DNA of 57,482 bases from Spartobacteria bacterium (GTDB taxonomy: Bacteria; Verrucomicrobiota; Verrucomicrobiia; Chthoniobacterales; Chthoniobacteraceae). A program made the position numbers and the translations under genes. The notes beneath the pieces were generated by a model. It searched no databases, was not told where the DNA came from, and worked only from the letters and a program-made list of their open reading frames with translations. Location: NCBI GenBank assembly GCA_021324825.1, contig JAJPII010000045.1:1-57482 (forward strand), written 5' to 3'. This document shows, piece after piece, positions 37,351 to 45,477 of the stretch (position 1 is its first letter; every line of letters begins with the position of its first letter).

Positions 37351-37605
37351 ATGAATGCGACCCGCCAGCCTCTGCGGTGGAGGATAAGCCGATTTCTAGT
37401 CGTAGTCGGCCCCGCGATGTTTTCTCTCTGCGCGGCGGCGGCTCCGTTCATGCCGCGGAACTTCCACCTGGGGGGATTTGCCGTCCTGTCGCTCGGCTGC
37501 CACGCGATTGGAATCCGTTCTTTCAAGAAAGCGTCTTCGCCGCAACAACTCATCTGGTTGATAACCGCTCTCTGTTCCGCCGTCGTTTTCGTCCTGCTGC
37601 CCTGA
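37351..37605 (+). CDS. Possible small two-helix membrane protein
   Basis: An 84-aa frame with two hydrophobic segments (about residues 13-32 and 66-83) separated by a short loop with NFHLGGFAVLSLGCHAIG. No family recognized and no good ribosome site. The opposite strand and other frames offer nothing better over this stretch, so it is kept as a low-confidence gene. Confidence 0.38.
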   Translation: MNATRQPLRWRISRFLVVVGPAMFSLCAAAAPFMPRNFHLGGFAVLSLGCHAIGIRSFKKASSPQQLIWLITALCSAVVFVLLP

Positions 37606-37645
37606 TCGCCCTGATTTGCTCTGAGCGGCGTCATTGTCATTGTCG

Positions 37646-37688
37646 TTGTAGAGGCGGCTGTGCCAGCCGCCTGGAGCGGGGAGGCAAC
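37646..37688 (+). repeat. Dispersed palindromic (REP-like) repeat, copy 1
   Basis: A 29-base core with a perfect 9-bp stem, AGGCGGCTG (37652-37660) and CAGCCGCCT (37664-37672), and a 3-base loop. The same 29 bases occur, inverted, at 57416-57444, and similarity runs on through a GCGGG(G)AGGCAAC tail (to 37688 here). It lies in a gene-free spacer just before the DUF4412-like gene. Two copies in 57 kb, both between genes, is the pattern of REP or MITE-type elements. Confidence 0.75.
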
Positions 37689-37735
37689 CCGCTTTTGCAT
37701 TTGTCAAACCGCGGACTTTCTCCGTAGATAGGAGG

Positions 37736-38416
37736 ATGAAACTTCTCCTCCTCCCATTCGCGGCGTCTTTTCTTTGTCTCGGCGCGCTGCGCGCGGACAC
37801 GATCATCGTCGAGAAAATCGAAGGCGTCGGCCAGGCCGGCGAGATGACGATGAAAATGAAGGACAACAAGTCCCGCATCGACATCCCCCCCGCGGTCAGC
37901 ATGATAACCGACAAGGACACCGGCGACATGATCACCATCATGCACGCCCAGAAGGTCTATATGAAAATGTCGGGCGCGGCGACCAAAGCGCTCATCGAGC
38001 AGGTGCGGAAGGCCACTCCCGGCGGCGACACGCCTCCCAAACTCACCGCGACGGGCAAAAAGGAAAAGATCAACGGCTACGACACGGAGGAATACACCAC
38101 GAGCATCGGCGCGATGAAGATGAGCTACTGGGTCGCCCCGAATTATCCCGACTATAAAAGCGTCCTCTCCGAGATGATGAAATTCCAGAAGGGAAGCCTC
38201 TCCTCCGTCACCAAGGGGATGGCCCCCGCCGCCGAGGATTTCACCGGGATGCCGATCCGCACCCGCATGGATAACGGCGCGCGGACGACCACGACCACCC
38301 TGGTGTCCGTCACCTCCGGCACGGTCGACCCGAAGGAATTCAACATCCCCGACGGTTACAAGGAATTGCCGATGCCCTCCTTCGGCGCGCCTCCCGCCGC
38401 CGCGAAAACGCCGTGA
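37736..38416 (+). CDS. Secreted DUF4412-like protein
   Basis: A 226-aa exported protein (signal peptide about 1-20, ending LGALRA). The rest reads like a beta-rich outer-membrane-carrier-like fold: MTMKMKDNKSRIDIP, a MITIMHAQKVYMKM segment and GYDTEEYTTSIGAMKMSYWVAPNYP resemble DUF4412/LolA-like proteins of unknown role. Met residues are unusually common. An AGGAGG lies directly against the ATG with no spacing, which is tighter than normal. The stop overlaps the aminotransferase start by 4 bases. Confidence 0.72.
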   Translation: MKLLLLPFAASFLCLGALRADTIIVEKIEGVGQAGEMTMKMKDNKSRIDIPPAVSMITDKDTGDMITIMHAQKVYMKMSGAATKALIEQVRKATPGGDTPPKLTATGKKEKINGYDTEEYTTSIGAMKMSYWVAPNYPDYKSVLSEMMKFQKGSLSSVTKGMAPAAEDFTGMPIRTRMDNGARTTTTTLVSVTSGTVDPKEFNIPDGYKELPMPSFGAPPAAAKTP

Positions 38417-39489
38417 GCCACGTCAAGCTCTTCATACCGGGGCCGGTCGAAGTCTCCGCGAAAACGTTCGCCGCCTTCTCGCGCCCGATGATCGGGCACC
38501 GCGGGAACGACTTCAAAGCGCTGTACCGCGCCATCCACCCGCGTTTGCAGCAACTCTTCCAGACGAAGCAGCCGGTATTCCTTTCCACCTCCTCCGCCTG
38601 GGGCGTCATGGAAGCGGCCATCCGCAACCTCGTCCCCGAACGCGTCCTCTGCTGCATGTGCGGCGCCTTCTCCGACAAATGGCTCGACGTAAGCCGCCGC
38701 TGCGGCAAAAAGGCCGAAGCCCTGCAAGTCGAATGGGGAAAACCGATTCGCCCCGAAGCGCTGGATCAAGCCCTGGCGCAAGGCGGGTTCGACGCCGTCA
38801 CCCTCATCCACAACGAAACCTCGACCGGCGTGGTGAACCCGCTGGTCCACCTGGCGAAGGTGCTCGCGAAATATCCGGAAGTCCTCTTCATCGTGGACAG
38901 CGTCTCCTCGTTCTCGGCCGTGCCGATCCCCATGGACGACCTGGGGATCGACGTCCTCCTCACCGGCAGCCAGAAAGCCCTCGCCCTGCCGCCGGGGCTC
39001 GCCCTGTTTTCCGCCTCGGACAAAGCGTTCGCGCGCGCCGAAAAGGCGAAAGATCGCGGCTACTACTTCGACTTCCTGGAATTCAGGAAAAACCAGGAGA
39101 GCGACATGACCCCCAGCACGCCGTCCATCGCACACATCCACGCGCTGGAATCCAAGCTCGACGACATCTTCGCCGAAGGGATCGAAGCCCGCCACGCGCG
39201 CCACGCGCGTTTGAACGGCATGGTGCACGACTGGGTCCAGAAAAACGGCTTCGAGTTCTTCGCGGACGAAGGCTTCCGTTCGAAGACCCTAACCTGCGTC
39301 GCCAACAACCGGAAGATCGACGTAGCCGCCCTGATCGCCGCGCTCAAGAGCAGGCACAACTGCATCATCGACGGCGGCTACGGCAAGCTGAAGGGGAACA
39401 CCTTCCGCATCTCCAACATGGGCGACGAAACGGACGAAACCATCGGCCGGCTTTTGGAATGGCTGGATGACGCGCTGCCTTCACGGTGA
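38413..39489 (+). CDS. Class V aminotransferase (serine/alanine-glyoxylate type)
   Basis: A 358-aa PLP enzyme resembling serine-pyruvate or alanine-glyoxylate aminotransferases. KLFIPGPVEVS and the MIGHRGNDFKALY segment open the protein; the PLP Lys is in LTGSQKALALPPGLAL, preceded by the Asp in LFIVDSVSSF. The C-terminal FRISNMGDETDETI region is also typical. The GTG at 38413 overlaps the upstream stop (GTGA). Likely roles are serine synthesis or glyoxylate metabolism; the substrate cannot be fixed from sequence. Confidence 0.88.
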   Translation: MSHVKLFIPGPVEVSAKTFAAFSRPMIGHRGNDFKALYRAIHPRLQQLFQTKQPVFLSTSSAWGVMEAAIRNLVPERVLCCMCGAFSDKWLDVSRRCGKKAEALQVEWGKPIRPEALDQALAQGGFDAVTLIHNETSTGVVNPLVHLAKVLAKYPEVLFIVDSVSSFSAVPIPMDDLGIDVLLTGSQKALALPPGLALFSASDKAFARAEKAKDRGYYFDFLEFRKNQESDMTPSTPSIAHIHALESKLDDIFAEGIEARHARHARLNGMVHDWVQKNGFEFFADEGFRSKTLTCVANNRKIDVAALIAALKSRHNCIIDGGYGKLKGNTFRISNMGDETDETIGRLLEWLDDALPSR

Positions 39490-39558
39490 TAGAGACTGGG
39501 CGATCACGCGCAGCCCCCCTCTTGCGGACGCGTTTATAACGTGATACAGTCGTATCAC
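39486..39558 (+). promoter_or_regulatory. Palindromic operator/promoter of the vapBC-type pair
   Basis: A perfect inverted repeat, GTGATAC (39541-39547) and GTATCAC (39552-39558) with a 4-base spacer, ends one base before the antitoxin ATG at 39560. A -10-like TATAAC (39535-39540) abuts it, so bound repressor would block the start of transcription. A degenerate GTGAT ... ATCAC pair (39486-39507) upstream may be a second site. This fits autoregulation by the antitoxin or toxin-antitoxin complex, as known for this class. Confidence 0.7.
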
Positions 39559-39559
39559 A

Positions 39560-39826
39560 ATGAAAACGGCCACCGTCCGCGACTTGCGAAACTCCTTTGC
39601 GCGCGTATCCCGCTGGCTTGAAGCGGGAGAAACCGTCGAGGTGACAAAGCGCGGCCGTCTTTTCGCGCATCTCCTGCCAGCCAGCCCCGCGGCGGGAGGC
39701 CGCGCTCCCAAGCCCGATATTCTCGCGCGGCTGCGGGCGGACTTCGGAGATTTCGTTCTGTCTGAGGACGCCTACGCCGAGATCATGCAAGAGGCCGGGG
39801 CCAGCCATGTTGAGCGTCTATCCTGA
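39560..39826 (+). CDS. Antitoxin, Phd/YefM (VapB-like) family
   Basis: An 88-aa antitoxin. The N-terminal MKTATVRDLRNSFARVSRWL and ETVEVTKRGRLFAHLLP segments match the Phd/YefM-type DNA-binding fold; the acidic C-terminal half should wrap the toxin. It overlaps the PIN toxin gene by 20 bases, antitoxin first, the normal order. No ribosome site is present and the palindromic operator ends one base before the ATG, so translation may be leaderless or nearly so. Confidence 0.85.
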   Translation: MKTATVRDLRNSFARVSRWLEAGETVEVTKRGRLFAHLLPASPAAGGRAPKPDILARLRADFGDFVLSEDAYAEIMQEAGASHVERLS

Positions 39827-40262
39827 CACAAGTTTTCTCTTCAGCCTCTATCTGCCGCGTCCATCCTCCTCCGCCGCCGCAAGCGCGTTCGCGGCGCTTG
39901 AGGGTCCGCTCCCGGTCACTACGCTGTTGCTCTACGAGTTTGAAAACGCCGCGCGGCTCGCCGCCTGGATGAACGCCGCGGATAAACACAAGGGATTCCC
40001 GGCGCAGATGGCGCAAACAGTTCTGGCGCGTCTCGACGCGGACGTTGACAGCGGCGCGCTCGAAATCATCCCCTGCGATTTCGCGAGCGTGATTGCTCTC
40101 GCGCGCAAGCTCTCCAGCATGCGGACATGGCGAGGCGGACATCGGAGCTTCGACCTGCTGCACATCGCCGCTTCCCTACGCCTGAAGGCGAAACGCTTTC
40201 TGAGCTTCGACGCAGCCCAGCGCCGGCTGGCCGAGGCGGAGGGGCTGCAAGTCGGCCCATAA
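39807..40262 (+). CDS. PIN-domain toxin (VapC family)
   Basis: A 151-aa ribonuclease toxin. The PIN acidic residues are visible: Asp7 (YPDTSF), Glu44 (LYEFEN), Asp116 (SFDLLHIAASL) and Asp135 (FLSFDAAQRRLA). VapC toxins cut tRNA or rRNA and are neutralized by the antitoxin coded just upstream with a 20-base overlap. All catalytic positions look intact. The target RNA is not predictable. A 98-base gap separates it from ileS. Confidence 0.9.
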   Translation: MLSVYPDTSFLFSLYLPRPSSSAAASAFAALEGPLPVTTLLLYEFENAARLAAWMNAADKHKGFPAQMAQTVLARLDADVDSGALEIIPCDFASVIALARKLSSMRTWRGGHRSFDLLHIAASLRLKAKRFLSFDAAQRRLAEAEGLQVGP

Positions 40263-40360
40263 AATCAAACTTCACCGCGACTGAACGCGAAAGGGAGAAC
40301 GGCTAAATTTACCTTGTCCTCGCTGGGTCACGGCTTCAGATTGCCCCCCGAAAATCGGCA

Positions 40361-43054
40361 ATGAGCGATTACAAAAACACCCTCAATCTTCCCAGGACGG
40401 ATTTTCCCATGAAGGCGAATCTCGTCACGAGGGAACCGGAGATCCTGGCGCGTTGGGAGAACGAGGACCTTTATGGGCGCATCCAGGCCGCGCGGGAGGG
40501 CGCTCCGCTCTTCGTCCTGCACGACGGGCCGCCCTTCGCCAACGGCGATGTCCACATGGGGACGGCGCTGAACAAGATTCTGAAGGACATCATCGTAAAG
40601 TCGCGGACGATGGCCGGGTTTCGCGCGCCTTTCGTGCCTGGGTGGGATTGCCACGGGCTGCCGATCGAATACCGGGTCGTCAAGGAGGCGGGCCAGCTTT
40701 CGCCCGTGGCGGTGCGCAAGAAGTCGGAGGCTTACGCCCGCAAATACATCGACATCCAGCGGGGCCAGTTCAAGCGCCTCGGCGTCCTTGGCGACTGGCG
40801 GCATCCCTATCTTACGCTCGATCCCGCGTATGAGGCGGAGATTGTCCGCTGCTTCGCCGGTTTCGTCGAACGCGACCTTGTTTACAGAAGCAAGAAACCC
40901 GTCTTCTGGAGCACCGGCGCGCGGACGGCCCTGGCGGAAGCCGAGGTGGAATACCAGGACCGGAGCGACCCCGCGATCTTCGTCAAATTCCCCGTGGTCT
41001 CGGGGCCGCTGGCCGGGAAGACGAGCGTCGCCATCTGGACGACCACCCCGTGGACGCTCCCCGCGAACGTCGCCATCGCCCTGCATCCGAAGCACAAATA
41101 CGTCTCGCGGGCCTTCCGGCAGCCAGAGACCGGGAGAGTGGAAAACCTGCTGCTTGCCGAAGCGCTCGTCCCCTCCTTTGCTTGGGAGGCCGTGGGCGAA
41201 CCGGTTTCATTCACGGGCCGCGAACTCGAAGGGACGGAGACGCAACACCCCTTCCTCGACAGAAAGTCGAAACTCATCCTCGGCGATTTCGTCACCCTGG
41301 AAACCGGCACGGGCGCAGTCCACATCGCCCCGGGCCACGGGGCGGATGACTACACCGCAGGCATGCAGTACGGCCTGCCGATCCTTTCCCCCGTGGATGA
41401 CGCAGGCAGATTCACCGAGGAATGCGGAGTCCCGGCGCTGGAGGGCAAATACGTCTTCGACGCCAACGCCGAAGTCGTGGAACTGCTCCGCCAAAAGGAG
41501 GCGCTGCTCGGCGAACAAGTTTATACCCACTCCTATCCCTATTGCTGGCGTTCCAAGACCCCGGTCGTATTCCGCGCGGTGGATCAATTTTTCATCCACA
41601 TCGACAAACTGCGGCCCGCCGCGCTGCGCGCCATCGACGAGGTGAAGTGGTTCCCCCACTGGGGACGGAATCGCATCTACTCGACCATCGAATCGCGTCC
41701 GGACTGGGTCATCTCCCGCCAGCGAAGCTGGGGCGTGCCGCTGCCGGTCTTCTATTCGCCGGAGGGCAAATCGATCCTCGACGCCAACTGGATACGGGAG
41801 TTCGCCGAACTGGTGGAAAAGCGCGGGACGGACGCCTGGTTCGAGATGGACGACGCCGCCCTGGCCCAGGCGCTGGGGTTGCCCGAAGGCACGACGCACC
41901 GCGGCGACACCCTCGATGTCTGGATCGACTCCGGCGTGAGCCACGCCGCCGTGCTCGCCAAACACCCCGCCTTGCGCGAACCGGCGGATGTCTATCTGGA
42001 AGCCACCGACCAACACCGCGGCTGGTTCAACTCCTCGCTCACGACCGCCGTCGCATTGAATGGCCGCGCGCCTTACAAGACGTGCATCACGCACGGTTTC
42101 GTCGTCGATCTCGACGGGAGGAAAATCTCCAAGTCGAGCACGTACCAGAAGCCGATGGACGCCGCGCACTTCGTCGGCAAACACGGCGCGGATATCGTCC
42201 GCCTGTGGGTCGGCAGCGTCAACTTCACGGACGACGTTCCGTTCTCGGAAGAGATGTTCACGCGCCTGGCCGATACGTACCGGCGCATCCGGAACACCCT
42301 GCGCATCCTGCTCGGCAATCTTTACGACTTCGATCCCGCGGCCGGCGCCTCGCCCACCCTCATCGACCGGTGGATACTTGGCCGGCTGCGCGAAGTCACC
42401 GCCGCCTGCCGCGCGGGCTATGAGGAATTCGAGTTCCACAAGGTCTACCACGCCTTGAACCAGTTCTGCGCCGTCGATCTCAGCAGCCTGTATATCGACA
42501 TCACCAAGGACCGGATGTATTGCGACGCCCCCGCCTCCCCGCGCCGCCGCGCCACCCAGGCCGCCATGGCCAGGGTGTTTGACTCCCTCGCGAAGTTGCT
42601 CGCCCCCATCCTCGTCTTCACCGCCGAGGAAGCCTGGGGCGCCGCGGGCCACACCGCGTCCGTGCATCTCGAGCTTCTCCCCGAACCAGGCGACGCCCCC
42701 GCCGAAGAGCGCGTCGAGACTCTCCTGAACCTGCGCGCTGTCATCGCGCAAGCGGTCGAGAAGGCGCGGCAGGAAAAGCTCATCGGCAACGCGCTGGAAG
42801 CCGCCGTGCATCTTGAGATCGCGGACGCCCCCCTTCTCGCATCCCTCGGCGGCGACCTTGGCGAACTGGAGGAGTTCTTCATCCTCAGCGAACTCACCGT
42901 CGGCCCCGGCCCGGAGACGAAGGCCATCCTCACTCCCAGCAAGCACAGGAAGTGCGAGCGTTGCTGGCGCCATCGTCCTGGAGTCGGGGAGGATCCGCGC
43001 CACCCCGAGTTGTGCAGCCGTTGTTCGGAAGTCGTCGGTGCGTTGCCCGGATGA
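40361..43054 (+). CDS. ileS: Isoleucyl-tRNA synthetase
   Basis: Charges tRNA-Ile. The 897-aa protein has the class I catalytic core with the HIGH-type motif at His65 (GDVHMGTALNKILKD) and the KMSKS-type loop as KISKS (588-592). The WDCHGLPIE, TGTGAVHIAPGHG (editing domain) and GWFNSSLTTA segments are diagnostic. A C-terminal zinc finger is present (KCERCW ... LCSRC, near 865-890). The fourth motif residue is Thr rather than His. No T-box leader is seen upstream. The stop overlaps lspA by 4 bases, a classical ileS-lspA pairing. Confidence 0.97.
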   Translation: MSDYKNTLNLPRTDFPMKANLVTREPEILARWENEDLYGRIQAAREGAPLFVLHDGPPFANGDVHMGTALNKILKDIIVKSRTMAGFRAPFVPGWDCHGLPIEYRVVKEAGQLSPVAVRKKSEAYARKYIDIQRGQFKRLGVLGDWRHPYLTLDPAYEAEIVRCFAGFVERDLVYRSKKPVFWSTGARTALAEAEVEYQDRSDPAIFVKFPVVSGPLAGKTSVAIWTTTPWTLPANVAIALHPKHKYVSRAFRQPETGRVENLLLAEALVPSFAWEAVGEPVSFTGRELEGTETQHPFLDRKSKLILGDFVTLETGTGAVHIAPGHGADDYTAGMQYGLPILSPVDDAGRFTEECGVPALEGKYVFDANAEVVELLRQKEALLGEQVYTHSYPYCWRSKTPVVFRAVDQFFIHIDKLRPAALRAIDEVKWFPHWGRNRIYSTIESRPDWVISRQRSWGVPLPVFYSPEGKSILDANWIREFAELVEKRGTDAWFEMDDAALAQALGLPEGTTHRGDTLDVWIDSGVSHAAVLAKHPALREPADVYLEATDQHRGWFNSSLTTAVALNGRAPYKTCITHGFVVDLDGRKISKSSTYQKPMDAAHFVGKHGADIVRLWVGSVNFTDDVPFSEEMFTRLADTYRRIRNTLRILLGNLYDFDPAAGASPTLIDRWILGRLREVTAACRAGYEEFEFHKVYHALNQFCAVDLSSLYIDITKDRMYCDAPASPRRRATQAAMARVFDSLAKLLAPILVFTAEEAWGAAGHTASVHLELLPEPGDAPAEERVETLLNLRAVIAQAVEKARQEKLIGNALEAAVHLEIADAPLLASLGGDLGELEEFFILSELTVGPGPETKAILTPSKHRKCERCWRHRPGVGEDPRHPELCSRCSEVVGALPG

Positions 43055-43533
43055 AACCCTGGCTCTTGCTGACCCTGCCGCTCTACCTGCTTGACCAGGG
43101 AACGAAGTGGCTCATCTCCCATCACTTCGCGCTGAACGAGAGCCGCACCATCGCGCCCAATCTGTTCGATCTCGTCTATTTCACCAATACGGGGGCCGCC
43201 TTCAGCATCTTCACCTCCGCGAACAGCAACCGCTTCTTCATCATCGTCTCCTTCCTCACGCTGGCCGCGCTGTTCATCGCATACGCGCGGGGCGCCTTCC
43301 CGGACAAGCTGGGCCGGGTCGCGCTGGCGCTCCTGGTCTCCGGCATCCTGGGCAACCTCACCGACCGCATTCTGCACGGACACGTCATCGACTTCCTGCT
43401 CTTCCGTTTCGGCACGCTGCCGATCCCGCCCTGGCCCGCATTCAACGTGGCCGACAGTTGCATCTGCACCGCCGCGGGCCTTTTCGTCCTCTATTCCTTC
43501 AAGGACGGGAAGAAGCCGGTTCCCGCCCCGTAA
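43051..43533 (+). CDS. lspA: Lipoprotein signal peptidase (LspA)
   Basis: An inner-membrane aspartyl protease that removes signal peptides from prolipoproteins. The 160-aa protein has four hydrophobic helices and the family motifs LDQGTKWL, VYFTNTGAAFSIF, GNLTDRI and FNVADSCI; the two catalytic Asp residues are in the last two. The ATG at 43051 overlaps the ileS stop by 4 bases; a longer upstream start lies inside ileS. Common ileS-lspA linkage supports the call. Confidence 0.96.
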   Translation: MKPWLLLTLPLYLLDQGTKWLISHHFALNESRTIAPNLFDLVYFTNTGAAFSIFTSANSNRFFIIVSFLTLAALFIAYARGAFPDKLGRVALALLVSGILGNLTDRILHGHVIDFLLFRFGTLPIPPWPAFNVADSCICTAAGLFVLYSFKDGKKPVPAP

Positions 43534-43540
43534 ATCGCTT

Positions 43541-43744
43541 TTGGCGTTCAAAGATAGGATCTGCCGCTCCATCGGGGCGCAATTCATGCCCGGCAACCTC
43601 ATCGCGTTGTTTGAATTCGAGGCGGGCGACCTCGGCGTCCGGCTCCGAAATGAGAGGCACTACAAACTGGCCCCTCCACACCAGATCACCGAAGAGGACT
43701 TGAAACTTTACCGGATTCCCGACCCGGGCGATAATGTCTCATGA
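43541..43744 (+). CDS. Small protein of unknown function between lspA and nadA
   Basis: A 67-aa soluble-looking frame from a TTG at 43541 (or 52 aa from the ATG at 43586). No family recognized; the sequence ALFEFEAGDLGVRLRNERH could be a small beta-rich fold. It starts 7 bases after lspA and its stop overlaps the nadA start by 4 bases, in keeping with tight coupling in this region. This favours a real gene, though a spacer-derived frame cannot be ruled out. Confidence 0.5.
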   Translation: MAFKDRICRSIGAQFMPGNLIALFEFEAGDLGVRLRNERHYKLAPPHQITEEDLKLYRIPDPGDNVS

Positions 43745-44679
43745 TCGCTCCATCCGTTGATTTGGCCGAGGAAATCCTTTCGCTTAAGCGCGAACGCAAT
43801 GCCGTCATCCTCGCCCATAATTACCAGGTCAGGGAAATCCAGGAATTGGCCGATTTTGTGGGCGATTCGCTCGGGCTGAGCTTCCAGGCCGCCAAGACGG
43901 ACGCGGAGGTCATCGCCTTCTGCGGAGTCCATTTCATGGCGGAGACGGCAAAGATCATCAACCCCTCCAAGACGGTGGTGCTGCCCGACCTCGATGCCGG
44001 CTGCTCGCTTTCGGAATCGTGCCCGGCGGACAAGCTCGCGGCGTATTTGGAACGGCACGCGGACAAGAATTACTACGTCATCGCCTATATCAATTGCAGC
44101 GCGGGCGTGAAGGCGCTCTCGGATGTCATCTGCACCAGCGGCAACGCGGTGAAGATCGTTCGCGCGGCGCCGGCGGACAGGAACATTCTTTTCGTCCCGG
44201 ATCAGAATCTCGGGTCGTGGGTCATGGAGAAGACGGGGCGCGAGATGGAGCTTTGGAAAGGGAACTGCTACGTCCACGTGGAGTTCACCCAGAACAGCAT
44301 CAACCGCATCCGCGAGCAATACCCGGAGGCCGCCGTGGTGGCGCATCCCGAATGCACCTTCGCCGTGCGCCTGCTGGCCGATGAAGTCTGCTCCACGGAA
44401 AGGATGATCTCCTACTGCCGGGAATCGGACGCGAAGGCGTTCATCATCGTCACGGAATCGGGCATGTTGCACCGGCTGCGGCGGGAGATGCCGGACAAGG
44501 TCTTCATCCCCGGGCCGACGGAGGCTTGCGCGTGCGCGGACTGCCGGTTCATGAAGATGAACACCCTGGAGAAGCTGCACGATGCCCTGCTGAACCTCCG
44601 GCCGGAGATCACCCTGCCGGAAGCCGTCCGCGCGCGGGCGGAACTGCCCATCCGGCGGATGCTCGAATTGAGCGCCTGA
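43741..44679 (+). CDS. nadA: Quinolinate synthase
   Basis: Condenses iminoaspartate with dihydroxyacetone phosphate to quinolinate for NAD synthesis; contains an oxygen-sensitive [4Fe-4S] cluster. The 312-aa protein has the NYQVREIQELADFVGDS segment, DLDAGCSLSESCP, YINCSAGVKALSD and the C-terminal TEACACADCRFMKMN; conserved Cys residues in these three regions fit the cluster ligands. HPECTF is also typical. No nadB or nadC is adjacent. It overlaps the small upstream gene by 4 bases and is convergent with the L,D-transpeptidase gene. Confidence 0.96.
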   Translation: MIAPSVDLAEEILSLKRERNAVILAHNYQVREIQELADFVGDSLGLSFQAAKTDAEVIAFCGVHFMAETAKIINPSKTVVLPDLDAGCSLSESCPADKLAAYLERHADKNYYVIAYINCSAGVKALSDVICTSGNAVKIVRAAPADRNILFVPDQNLGSWVMEKTGREMELWKGNCYVHVEFTQNSINRIREQYPEAAVVAHPECTFAVRLLADEVCSTERMISYCRESDAKAFIIVTESGMLHRLRREMPDKVFIPGPTEACACADCRFMKMNTLEKLHDALLNLRPEITLPEAVRARAELPIRRMLELSA

Positions 44680-44684
44680 CTTTT

Positions 44685-45398
44685 TTAATGGGACTGCGTC
44701 TGCGTCTGCGGCGCGGGCGCGGGCGCGGGCGCGGGCGTGGGCGTGGGCGTGGGGGCGGGGGCGGGGGCGGGGGCGGGGGCAGGTTTCCCTCCTCCAAACA
44801 GCCATGAAAAAATGTTGCGCCGCGGCTTCGACGGGGGTTGGGGCGGGGGCGTCGGCTGCACGACAAGCGCATGGCCCGCCACACCGGTGGCAAGGAGGGG
44901 TTGCTTGTGCTGCCGGTCCGGCGGCTCGCCGTGTACGCGCACTTCGGAGCCGACCGGCACGGTGTTAAAGAAGAGAATCGCCTTGTCCTTGGGCAACCGC
45001 ACGCAGCCGTGCGAGGCCGGGTAGCCGGGCAGTTTTCCGGCGTGCATACCCACCGCGCCGTCGAACCGGATGAAGTAATGCATCGGCGCGGGGATGAATT
45101 TCTGGCCCGGCGCCGTCACCATGGCGGCGTCCGCGTCGCGCACCACGACGTCGCCGTTCGCATCCACGATCTTCCCGTAGAGGGAGGAGAGGTGGTTCAA
45201 GTCCTTCTCGAGCACCTGGAAGTCGCCGGTCGGCGTGCGGCGGCCCGGTTTTCCGCTGGAAATCGGCGTCTCGTACAGGACTTTGCCGTCCTGCAGCAGA
45301 GAGGCTTTCTGCCTGCCCAGATCGATGTCGATGGAAATCTCGGCGAAGGCGGTACAGGCAATCGCCGCCAGGAAAACAGAAAGGGAAACCGATCTCAT
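44685..45398 (-). CDS. L,D-transpeptidase (YkuD/ErfK family) with Pro/Ala/Thr tail
   Basis: A 237-aa exported enzyme (signal peptide about 1-19) that forms non-classical peptidoglycan cross-links or attaches lipoprotein. The catalytic motif is the YkuD signature HAGKLPGYPASHGCVRLP, with the Cys in SHGCVR, near residue 130. The GKPGRRTPTGDFQVLEK segment is also typical. After residue ~175 comes a Pro/Arg/Trp segment and a long Ala-Pro and Thr-Pro repeat tail, coded by the G-rich tract on the opposite strand. The tail may bind or cross the cell wall. Divergent from upp. Confidence 0.9.
   Translation of the reverse strand: MRSVSLSVFLAAIACTAFAEISIDIDLGRQKASLLQDGKVLYETPISSGKPGRRTPTGDFQVLEKDLNHLSSLYGKIVDANGDVVVRDADAAMVTAPGQKFIPAPMHYFIRFDGAVGMHAGKLPGYPASHGCVRLPKDKAILFFNTVPVGSEVRVHGEPPDRQHKQPLLATGVAGHALVVQPTPPPQPPSKPRRNIFSWLFGGGKPAPAPAPAPAPTPTPTPAPAPAPAPQTQTQSH
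44715..44781 (+). repeat. G-run tract with G-quadruplex potential in the transpeptidase tail
   Basis: On the plus strand at least ten runs of three or more G are separated by 1-3 bases over about 66 bases (units GGGCGC, then GGGCGT, then GGGGGC). This is a strong G-quadruplex motif on the template strand of the L,D-transpeptidase gene, coding the Pro-Ala and Pro-Thr repeats. It should be prone to slippage. Confidence 0.85.
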
Positions 45399-45477
45399 TC
45401 GGAGACATATTCGCTAAATTCCCGGCCCGCTGCAATAATGTTGGTATCAACCCCGTTTTGCCGCACTATCGGACGCC

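Noticed and set aside
40263..40360. T-box or other leader upstream of ileS
   Set aside because: The gap is under 100 bases and shows no T-box sequence or specifier-loop-like structure.
44760..44800. Reading the G-rich tract as an integration or recombination site
   Set aside because: It is in frame within the transpeptidase tail and fully explained by Pro/Ala/Thr repeat coding plus slippage.
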